Below are positions 1 through 6,535 of a DNA stretch of 12,112 bases, piece by piece (position 1 is the first letter of the stretch; the number at the start of each line of letters is the position of its first letter). The stretch covers positions 1 through 12,112 of the forward strand of contig CANGUQ010000070.1 in the NCBI GenBank assembly GCA_947456915.1, read 5' to 3'. The stretch is from Betaproteobacteria bacterium. GTDB taxonomy: Bacteria; Pseudomonadota; Gammaproteobacteria; Burkholderiales; CAIKXV01. The notes below the pieces were generated by a model. That model saw only the letters and a list, made by a program, of their open reading frames with translations, did no database searches and had not been told where the DNA came from. The position numbers and the translations under genes were made by a program.

Positions 1-35
1 GGCGAGGCGGCAGCCCCCCAGGCAGCCGCCTTGCC
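1..35 (-). terminator. Stem-loop just downstream of the SDR gene
   Basis: Bases 1-11 and 25-35 are nearly complementary (core AGGCGGC with GCCGCCT, extended to 11 positions with one mismatch or wobble) around a 13-base loop. It begins 9 bases after the SDR stop codon on the minus strand. There is no clear U-tract, so an intrinsic terminator is only a guess. It may extend beyond the window edge. Confidence 0.35.
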
Positions 36-43
36 AGGGACTG

Positions 44-826
44 CTAGATGATCGAGCCGCGCGAGGCGATGCCTCCATCGATGGTCACGATGGTGCCGGT
101 GATGTAGCCGGCGCGCGGACTGGCGAGGAAGGCGATCAGGTCGGCCACCTCCTGCGCGGTAGCGGCACGCCCGCCGGGGTACTTCGCGTACAGCTCCTCC
201 CAGCGCGATTCGTCGTCGTACCAGTCGATCGCGCGCCGCTTCATGATCTTGATCATGCGGTCGGTGGCGACCGGGCCCGGGTTGACCCCGACCACGCGCA
301 CGCCGTCGTCCAGACTCGCCCCGCCGAGTGCGCGGGTAAACGCCATCAGCGAGGCGTTGCCGGTGGAGCCGGCGATGTAGCGCGCATCCCAGTTCTCTCC
401 CGAGTTGCCGATGTTGTTGATGATCACGCCGTGCTTGCGCTCGACCATCTTCGGATACAGCTCGCGCGCGAGATTCACGTAGCCGAACACCTTCAGATCG
501 AAGCCGCGCCGCCACGCCTCGTCGCTCACCGCCGACAGCGGACCGGACGGGATATCGCCGGCGTTGTTGACCAGGATGTCGACGCCGCTGCAGGCGCGCG
601 CGATCGCGAGCTGGTTCTCTGCGACACCGAGGTCGGTCGGGTGAATCTCGATCGAGACGCCGTAGCGCGCGCCGAGGTCGTCGCGGGCGCGGGCGAGCGC
701 CTCGCCGTCGCGCGCGGTCAGGTGCAGCGAACAGCCCTCGGCGGCGAACACTTCGGCGGCGGCAAGTCCGATGCCCTTCGATGCGCCGGTGATGAGAACG
801 GACTGACCCTTGAGCTGAAGATCCAT
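44..826 (-). CDS. Short-chain dehydrogenase/reductase, atypical active site (PRK06125-like)
   Basis: A 260-residue Rossmann-fold SDR, the usual length for a single-domain SDR. Visible motifs are the dinucleotide-binding TGASKGIG (residues 13-20), NNAG (87-90), NPGPVATDR (182-190) and a C-terminal GTIVTIDGG (244-252). The usual YxxxK active site is absent. Aligned on AFTRALG (162-168), the Tyr and Lys positions hold Gly153 and Asn157 within AGSTGNAS; a tyrosine (Y150) lies three residues too early. From memory this matches an SDR subgroup (PRK06125 type) that shares the ending RYIAGSTGNASLMAFTRALG, so the substrate is unknown and the protein may not be a standard oxidoreductase. The frame stays open upstream to base 1516, but homology begins at MDLQLKG, so the ATG at 826 is chosen; its ribosome-binding site is weak (GAAAG). 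It is divergent from the Bug gene at 1240. Confidence 0.9.
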   Translation of the reverse strand: MDLQLKGQSVLITGASKGIGLAAAEVFAAEGCSLHLTARDGEALARARDDLGARYGVSIEIHPTDLGVAENQLAIARACSGVDILVNNAGDIPSGPLSAVSDEAWRRGFDLKVFGYVNLARELYPKMVERKHGVIINNIGNSGENWDARYIAGSTGNASLMAFTRALGGASLDDGVRVVGVNPGPVATDRMIKIMKRRAIDWYDDESRWEELYAKYPGGRAATAQEVADLIAFLASPRAGYITGTIVTIDGGIASRGSII

Positions 827-1033
827 GACAGTGACTTTCGTGAGAGGGGTTGACCGCCACGGTGTGCAGCGGGTGGGGCGGAAGAACTGCGCCGCAGCCG
901 CAAGGATGGCAGCAGTTCCGCTACAGTGCATGTCGGTGCGTCGCCGGCGTCGCTGCGGTGCGCGCCCCCCGTGCGGGACCGGGGCAGCACGACCGTGGCG
1001 CGGGCAGCAGGACCATCTCTGGCACCGAGCCTC

Positions 1034-1049
1034 TGGCACCAAACTTGCA
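1034..1049 (+). promoter_or_regulatory. Sigma-54 (RpoN) -24/-12 promoter
   Basis: The sequence TGGCACCAAACTTGCA fits the sigma-54 consensus TGGCAC-N5-TTGCA exactly. GG is at 1035-1036 and GC at 1047-1048, with the required spacing. Transcription would start near 1060-1062 and run into the Bug gene at 1240. Such promoters need an ATP-dependent enhancer-binding activator, and none is encoded in this window. Confidence 0.75.
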
Positions 1050-1228
1050 CCTGTCTGCTGCGCCGCGCCCGCCGGTGCGCCTGCAGTTGCTGCGACTTCC
1101 TGTCCGACCGATCCCGCCACAGGCCACACTGCGGAGCGGGACTGCTGCTGCCCGAGTCCGGGACCCGCCTCGTTTCTGCCGCCTGCAGCCCACAGCCGGG
1201 ACTGCCCGATCATAAAGCAACCCTCACT

Positions 1229-1233
1229 GGAGA
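1229..1233 (+). promoter_or_regulatory. Ribosome-binding site of the first Bug gene
   Basis: GGAGA lies 6 bases before the ATG at 1240. This fixes that start for the binding protein and places its signal peptide at the N-terminus. Confidence 0.7.
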
Positions 1234-1239
1234 CCGCCG

Positions 1240-2244
1240 ATGGCCATCCGCCCGTACACCCCGTCCACCGTGGCTGCAGTCTCGGCCGCAACCGCTCTGA
1301 CCGCCGCCGGCCTCGCCCTCCCGTCAGTGACCTGGGCGCAGGCGTGGCCGAGCAAGCCGATACGCATGCTGGTGGGCTTCGCTCCCGGGGGCTCGGTCGA
1401 TCTGACCGCGCGCATCCTCGGCGGCCCGATCGGTGAGGCACTGGGCACGCAGGTGATCGTCGAGAACCGGCCCGGCGCCTCCGGCAACATCGCCGGCGAA
1501 GCGGCGGCGAAGGCAACGCCCGACGGCTACACGCTGATGATGTCCAGCGGCGGGCCGCTCGCCGCCAACCGCGCGGTGATCGCGAACATGACGTTCGACC
1601 CGCAGCGCGATTTCTCCGGCATCGCGCTCGCCGCGTTCCAGGCGAACATCGTCGTGGTCAACCCGCGGGTGCCGGCGAAGAACATGGCCGAGCTGATCCG
1701 CATCGCGAAATCCGCGCCGAACAAGCTCACCTACGGCTCGGCCGGAGTGGGCAGCGTTCAGCACCTGTCGACGGAGATGTTCCGCGCACTGACTGGCGTG
1801 CAGATGGTGCACGTGCCGTACAAGGGCGGCGCACCGGCGGTCGCGGACCTGGTCGCCGGTCACATCGACCTGATGTTCGACACGATCTCGACCTCGATCC
1901 GCTTCGTGCAGGAGGGCAAGCTGCGCGCCCTGGCGGTGACGCCGATGACGCGATCGGCGATGCTGCCCCAGCTGCCGACGGTGAACGAGTCCGGGCTGAA
2001 GGGCTACGAGTTCCGCGGCTGGATCGGTCTGGTCGCACCGGCGAAGACGCCAGCACCGATCATCAACCGCACGCATGCCGAGATGACGCGGGCCATGACA
2101 TTGCCCGACGTGCAGAAGCGGTTCGCCGAACTGGGCTTCGACGCCCCCGCGGCAATGACGCCGGCCCAGTTCGACGCGTTCATGCGTGACGAAGCCGGCA
2201 AGTACGTCGAACTGGTGAAGAAGGCAGGGATCAAGCCCGAGTAG
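1240..2244 (+). CDS. Bug/TctC-family tripartite tricarboxylate transporter substrate-binding protein
   Basis: A 334-residue periplasmic solute-binding protein of the Bug (TctC) family, typical in length. An N-terminal hydrophobic signal segment (about residues 10-33) ends at TWAQA, followed by mature WPSKPIRMLVGFAPGG. Family landmarks are FAPGGSVDLTAR (47-58), VENRPGASGNIA (74-85), ATPDGYTL (92-99), NKLTYGSAGVGS (161-172), HVPYKGGAPA (191-200) and GKLRALAVT (226-234). The first two loops are where characterised Bug proteins bind a carboxylate ligand. Ligands in the family include citrate, glutamate, aspartate, nicotinate and dicarboxylates; the ligand here cannot be read from sequence. No TctA/TctB membrane partners are in the window, so it is an orphan receptor that may share a permease or act in sensing. 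It is preceded by a sigma-54 promoter and ends convergent to the PEP-CTERM gene. Confidence 0.95.
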   Translation: MAIRPYTPSTVAAVSAATALTAAGLALPSVTWAQAWPSKPIRMLVGFAPGGSVDLTARILGGPIGEALGTQVIVENRPGASGNIAGEAAAKATPDGYTLMMSSGGPLAANRAVIANMTFDPQRDFSGIALAAFQANIVVVNPRVPAKNMAELIRIAKSAPNKLTYGSAGVGSVQHLSTEMFRALTGVQMVHVPYKGGAPAVADLVAGHIDLMFDTISTSIRFVQEGKLRALAVTPMTRSAMLPQLPTVNESGLKGYEFRGWIGLVAPAKTPAPIINRTHAEMTRAMTLPDVQKRFAELGFDAPAAMTPAQFDAFMRDEAGKYVELVKKAGIKPE

Positions 2245-2571
2245 CCGCGCGGGCGCGAGCTGGAAGTTGCCAGCTGCGAGCTCCGCTGCGGCCCGGCCAG
2301 GGCAGGGTCGAAACAGCGTTCACCGAGAAAAGGGGTCAGGGTCGATTTCCTGGAAAAAGGGGTCAGGGTCGATTTCCCCTGCCGACGGTGGTCGTATTCA
2401 CACCAGCCCCGTGGAAATCGACCCTGACCCCTTTTTTGAAATCGACCCTGACCCCTTTTTCGCTCTTTCGCGACCTCTTTTTCGCTGTCTTCAGTCGCGC
2501 AGACGTAGGCGCGTCGACAGAACTGGCGAAGACAGCGGTCGTGGAGCCCGCGCGGCGGCGCTGCCGCGTGC
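2245..2571. other. Convergent intergenic region filled with repeats
   Basis: A 327-bp gap between the Bug stop and the PEP-CTERM stop. It contains the four-copy repeat array at 2328-2460 and, close to the PEP-CTERM stop, a GC-rich stem (CGCGGC at 2551-2556 with GCCGCG at 2563-2568). No gene is supported here. Confidence 0.6.
2328..2460. repeat. Inverted array of four 23-bp repeats (A, B forward; C, D reverse)
   Basis: The unit is AAAA followed by GGGGTCAGGGTCGATTTC and a final C. Copies A (2328-2350) and B (2355-2377) read on the plus strand; C (2413-2435) and D (2438-2459) read on the minus strand, D lacking one end base. B and C pair perfectly over 24 bp (2354-2377 with 2413-2436) around a 35-base loop. 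Transcripts of both strands would have a U-run at the 3' side of the stem, so the array could act as a two-way terminator between the convergent genes. From general knowledge, similar GGGGTCAGGGTCGATTT sequences are dispersed in many beta- and gammaproteobacterial genomes, often near REP-associated (Y1) transposases; no transposase is present here. Confidence 0.85.
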
Positions 2572-3285
2572 TCAGCTGCGGCGAACGCGCCCCATCACGC
2601 CGAACAGTCCCATCCCCGACAGCAGCAACCACGCCGCCGGCGGCAACGGGATCACGGAAGTGTCGGGCGTCTGGATGGTCAGCCCGGACATGAAGACTCT
2701 GGAGATGTTTTCCGCGCCGACATCCTGCAGCGTGAACCCGGTGAGCGTCTTGCCGGCATTCGCGCCGAACGCGTAGGTCTGCATGTCGAAGCGCTGGCCC
2801 ATCGAGTTCGTCCACACCTGCTGGGTGTTGCCCGAGATGGTGTTCGTCCAGGTCGCGTCGTTGTAATCGCGAACGTCGACGCCGCCCAGCAACGTGCGCG
2901 CGGTGGTGCTGCCGTCGGAGAACGTGAAGGTCACCGTCGGCGCGTAGCTGGGATCGGTCGTGCCCCACCAGGTGTTGATCAGCGTGTAGCCGGCCGTCGC
3001 ATTGGCGATGTTGAGCCCGGTGATCGACAGCGTTCGCGGATTCGAGCCGCTCGCGCTCCGGCTGTGCCAGAAGTTGTTGACGGGCGCGGCAGCGGTACCG
3101 GCTGGGGCGATGGCGAATTGCACGCCGCCCAGCGTCTGTGCGCCCGTCGGATAGCCGCCGTTGATGACGAAACGGCTCTCGAGGAAGCTGTGGTTGAAGC
3201 TGGGGGAGAAATCCACCGTGACAAACGCTGCCTGCGCGGCGGAGGCTGCACACAGGGCAATGGCGGTGAGGGTCTGACGAAGCAT
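2572..3285 (-). CDS. VPLPA-type PEP-CTERM sorting domain protein
   Basis: A 237-residue exported protein. It has a Sec signal peptide (residues 1-20, ending AAQAA), then a beta-rich middle part with many Thr, Ser, Asn, Gly and Trp residues and no family I can name. The C-terminal sorting signal runs from about residue 211: VIPLPPAAW, a hydrophobic stretch LLLSGMGLFGVMG and a basic end RVRRS. Such tails are recognised by exosortase (EpsH/XrtA type) in the inner membrane, and the proteins are usually linked to exopolysaccharide and floc or biofilm formation. No exosortase or polysaccharide gene is in the window. The start at 3285 is chosen because the signal peptide begins there and AGGGAG (3291-3296 on the minus strand) is suitably placed; the frame extends upstream without support. 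The gene is monocistronic, with repeat arrays on both sides. Confidence 0.9.
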   Translation of the reverse strand: MLRQTLTAIALCAASAAQAAFVTVDFSPSFNHSFLESRFVINGGYPTGAQTLGGVQFAIAPAGTAAAPVNNFWHSRSASGSNPRTLSITGLNIANATAGYTLINTWWGTTDPSYAPTVTFTFSDGSTTARTLLGGVDVRDYNDATWTNTISGNTQQVWTNSMGQRFDMQTYAFGANAGKTLTGFTLQDVGAENISRVFMSGLTIQTPDTSVIPLPPAAWLLLSGMGLFGVMGRVRRS

Positions 3286-3454
3286 GGGGTGCTCCCTGAT
3301 CCGGGGGTGAGGTGGAATCCGCAGTCGGCCGGCTCGCTGCGCCAGCCGACTCGCGACGGCTGCTGCGCGATTGCCGCACAACAGTCCTGACGCCTGGGAG
3401 TGTCACGCCTCCCGCCGTTGCATGCGCGTCAACTTTTCCGCGTTTCCGTCCCGG

Positions 3455-3474
3455 ATTAGTCCGTTCGGACTAAT
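3455..3474. promoter_or_regulatory. Perfect 9-bp inverted repeat, candidate operator
   Basis: ATTAGTCCG and CGGACTAAT are perfect reverse complements separated by TT. The dyad is AT-rich at its ends in an otherwise GC-rich stretch, about 170 bp upstream of the PEP-CTERM start codon. Size and symmetry suit a dimeric regulator upstream of that promoter. The regulator is unknown. Confidence 0.5.
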
Positions 3475-3539
3475 GCCCTGTCGCTGTCACCGACGGAAAG
3501 GGGCGGCGAAAGAGACCAGGGCGAAAGGGAACAGATACG

Positions 3540-3606
3540 AAAAGGGGTCAGCGAAAAGGGGTCAGGATCGATTTCCTGCATCGAAAAGGGGTCAGGGTCG
3601 ATTTCC
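3540..3606 (+). repeat. Second array: one truncated and two full 23-bp repeats in tandem
   Basis: Three plus-oriented copies of the unit seen at 2328-2460. Copy E (3540-3551) has only the first 12 bases. Copy F (3554-3576) has one change (GGATC instead of GGGTC). Copy G (3584-3606) is identical to the consensus. F and G repeat with a 30-bp period and are each followed by TGCATCG. Unlike the first array, all copies share one orientation, so no long stem forms. Together the two arrays bracket the PEP-CTERM gene. Confidence 0.85.
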
Positions 3607-3706
3607 TGCATCGTCCGGGCGTGTGCTCGCCATCGGCTCGGGACATCGCGCCCGCCCCCCCGCTCCGAGGCTGCGTCGCCGAATTCCTGCCCGCCGCGTA
3701 CAGACG

Positions 3707-3732
3707 ACGAGGGCGCCCGCAGGCGCCCTCGT
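3707..3732 (-). terminator. Strong hairpin after the gcdH/PEP-CTERM-tail end
   Basis: ACGAGGGCGCC and GGCGCCCTCGT form a perfect 11-bp stem with a four-base loop CGCA. It lies 25 bases beyond the stop of the PEP-CTERM tail remnant and about 145 bases beyond the gcdH stop, both on the minus strand. It probably ended the original PEP-CTERM transcript and may now terminate the catabolic cluster. There is no U-tract, so the terminator role is inference. Confidence 0.55.
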
Positions 3733-3756
3733 GCACGCAGCAGCGAGGAGTGCGGA

Positions 3757-3875
3757 TCAGGCGCGGCGGCGTCCGAGCACGCCGAACAGGCCGAAGCCGG
3801 AGAGCAGCAGCCACGCCGCAGCCGGCAGCGGGATCACCGTCGTGTCCGAGGTCTGGATGGTCAGCGAGACCACGG

Positions 3876-3876
<1 letters not shown>
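3757..3876 (-). pseudogene. C-terminal remnant of a second PEP-CTERM gene
   Basis: The minus strand encodes a 39-residue tail ending in VIPLPAAAW, LLLSGFGLFGVLG and RRRA before a TGA at 3757-3759. It closely matches the last part of the PEP-CTERM protein at 2572 (TIQTPDTSVIPLPPAAW against TIQTSDTTVIPLPAAAW), and the DNA matches too (for example CTGGATGGTCAG in both). There is no start codon, ribosome-binding site or signal peptide. Upstream of about 3876 the frame continues only as a meaningless frame of gcdH. The remnant is out of frame with gcdH and overlaps its stop codon by one base. It reads as the 3' end of a deleted PEP-CTERM gene. Confidence 0.75.
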
Positions 3877-5093
<1,217 letters not shown>

Positions 5094-5126
5094 CTCAGAG
5101 GCACGAATCCCGCGAAACAGGGATGA

Positions 5127-5149
5127 AAAAAGGGGCCTGGCCCCTTTTT
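5127..5149. terminator. Perfect A5G4CC-T-GGC4T5 palindrome between thiolase and gcdH
   Basis: AAAAAGGGGCC and GGCCCCTTTTT are perfect complements around a single T. As RNA from either strand this gives a 10-bp stem with a three-base loop followed by a U-run, the textbook shape of an intrinsic terminator. It lies 15 bases past the thiolase stop and 34 bases before the gcdH start, so it could end or attenuate transcription before gcdH. Its flank (CCCCTTTTTCGC) matches the edge of the repeat array at 2451-2463, which suggests a related dispersed element. Confidence 0.7.
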
Positions 5150-5164
5150 CGCTGGCGGCATGGG

Positions 5165-6364
5165 TCAGACGCGTTCGATGACCATGGCCATGCCCTGGCC
5201 AACGCCGATGCACAGGCTGACCAGCGCGTAGCGTCCGCCGGTGCGCTGCAGCTGGCGGGCGGCGGTCAGCGCGATGCGCGTGCCGGACGCACCCAGCGGG
5301 TGGCCGACGGCGATCGCGCCGCCGTTCATGTTCACGCGCGAGTCGTCGAACGAGGTGCCCAGCCCCTTCAGGCAGGCGAGCACCTGCGCGGCGAACGCCT
5401 CGTTGATCTCGATCACGTCCATGTCCTTGAGCGTCAGCCCGGCGCGCGCGAGCGCCTTCTGCGACGAAGGCACCGGACCGAACCCCATGATGCGCGGCGG
5501 CACGCCGGCTGCTGCCGTGGCGAGGATGCGGGCGATCGGCTTCACGCCCGCCTTCTCGCCGATCTCGCGCGACCCCACCAGGACTGCGCATGCGCCGTCG
5601 TTGACGCCGGACGCGTTGCCGGCGGTGGTGACCCCGCCCTCGAACAGCGGCTTGAGCTTCTGCAGCGTCTCCATCGTGGTGTCGCTGCGCGGATGCTCGT
5701 CGGCGGCCACGACTTTCGGATCGCCCTTGCGCTGCGGGATGGTCACCGGCGCGATCTCGCCGTCGAAGAACCCGGCAGCCTTCGCCGCGGCGTACTTGCG
5801 CTGCGAAGCGGCAGCGAACACGTCGGCGGCCTCGCGCGGGATGTCGAAGTCCTTCGCGAGATTGTCCGCAGTCTCCGGCATCGTCTCTGCGCCGAACTGC
5901 TTCTCGATCTTCGGATTCGGGAAGCGCGCGCCGATCGTCGAATCGAAGATGCGCATGTCGCGGCTGTACGCCGACTCGGCCTTCGCCATCACGAACGGCG
6001 CCCGGCTCATGCTCTCGACACCTCCGGCGAGAAACAGATCACCCTCGCCCGCGGTCACCACCTGTGCGGCGTAGGCGACGGCGTTCAGGCCGCTCGCGCA
6101 GTTGCGCTGAAGCACCGTACCCCCGACCTCGATCGGCAGCCCGGCGAGCAACCCGGAGTGGCGCGCGATACAGCGCGAATCCTCGCCGCCCTGATTGGCG
6201 CAGCCGACGACGATGTCCTCGAGCTGCTCGGGCTTGAACGCGCTCTTCGCCATCAGCGCCTTCATCACGCCGGCGAGCAGATCGTCCGGGCGCACCGAAG
6301 CGAGCGCACCGGCGTGGCGGCCGATCGGGGTGCGTACTCCGTCATACAGGTAGGCGTCGAGCAT
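5165..6364 (-). CDS. Acetyl-CoA C-acyltransferase (thiolase; 3-oxoadipyl-CoA/acetoacetyl-CoA type)
   Basis: A 399-residue degradative thiolase of usual length that cleaves a 3-oxoacyl-CoA with CoA to acetyl-CoA and a shortened acyl-CoA. The nucleophile is Cys89 in NCASGLNAV; GGVESMSRAPFVM (114-126), NEAF (321-324), GGAIAVGHPLGASG with His355 (348-361) and CIGVGQG with Cys385 (385-391) complete the active site. The N-terminal RTPIGRHAGALASVRPDDL resembles PcaF/PaaJ-type 3-oxoadipyl-CoA thiolases. In this cluster an acetoacetyl-CoA substrate, as the last step from glutaryl-CoA, is equally plausible. The start at 6364 has AAGGAGA (6370-6376) five bases upstream; an ATG 11 codons earlier lacks this support. 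It is 171 bp from the hydroxyacyl-CoA dehydrogenase gene. Confidence 0.94.
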   Translation of the reverse strand: MLDAYLYDGVRTPIGRHAGALASVRPDDLLAGVMKALMAKSAFKPEQLEDIVVGCANQGGEDSRCIARHSGLLAGLPIEVGGTVLQRNCASGLNAVAYAAQVVTAGEGDLFLAGGVESMSRAPFVMAKAESAYSRDMRIFDSTIGARFPNPKIEKQFGAETMPETADNLAKDFDIPREAADVFAAASQRKYAAAKAAGFFDGEIAPVTIPQRKGDPKVVAADEHPRSDTTMETLQKLKPLFEGGVTTAGNASGVNDGACAVLVGSREIGEKAGVKPIARILATAAAGVPPRIMGFGPVPSSQKALARAGLTLKDMDVIEINEAFAAQVLACLKGLGTSFDDSRVNMNGGAIAVGHPLGASGTRIALTAARQLQRTGGRYALVSLCIGVGQGMAMVIERV

Positions 6365-6424
6365 CGTGGTCTCCTTCGAAGTGATCTGGCCGGGCATCCG
6401 CCGGTCTGGTGGGGTGTACGGGGT

Positions 6425-6441
6425 CGGGACATCCGGTCCCG
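6425..6441. other. Small stem-loop between hydroxyacyl-CoA dehydrogenase and thiolase genes
   Basis: CGGGAC and GTCCCG form a 6-bp stem with a five-base loop in the 171-bp gap. There is no U-tract. It may influence the mRNA between the two genes, or it may be chance in GC-rich DNA. Confidence 0.25.
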
Positions 6442-6535
6442 CGCGGGCAGTGCGCAGCTCCGGCTGGCGCAGGGAGAACGCGCGGCGATCTGACCGGCAG
6501 GCGCCACACGAGCGCGCGCACCGGCCGCGGTGTAC

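Larger units (their letters stand above)
827..1239. other. 413-bp divergent intergenic region
   Basis: This stretch separates the SDR gene (minus) from the Bug gene (plus). I see no convincing coding region; the open frames crossing it lack homology, a ribosome-binding site and typical composition. It holds a sigma-54 promoter (1034-1049), a 10-bp direct repeat CTCTGGCACC (1017-1026 and 1031-1040), and then a leader of about 180 bases before the Bug start codon. No clear promoter for the SDR gene was found. Confidence 0.6.
3286..3756. other. Upstream region of the PEP-CTERM gene with repeats and no gene
   Basis: No coding region is supported between the PEP-CTERM start and the PEP-CTERM tail remnant. 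The region contains a perfect inverted repeat (3455-3474), a possible -35 element TTGACG on the minus strand (3427-3432) without a recognisable -10, a smaller inverted repeat GGGAG/CTCCC (3396-3400 and 3409-3413), the second repeat array (3540-3606) and a strong hairpin (3707-3732). Confidence 0.6.

Noticed and set aside
1205..1220. Sigma-70 promoter around CATAAA just upstream of the first Bug gene
   Set aside because: No -35 partner at suitable spacing, and it would leave almost no leader; the sigma-54 site is far better supported.
827..1516. N-terminal extension of the SDR frame up to base 1516
   Set aside because: SDR homology begins at 826. The extension is Arg/Ser/Pro-rich, covers the intergenic region and the opposite-strand Bug gene, and includes the sigma-54 promoter.
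3540..3606. CRISPR array
   Set aside because: Only two full copies and one partial copy, spacers of 2-7 bases, no cas genes, and the same unit occurs elsewhere in inverted orientation.
5094..5591. N-terminal extension of the gcdH frame
   Set aside because: It runs through the palindrome and the thiolase gene in another frame; family length and homology support the start at 5093.
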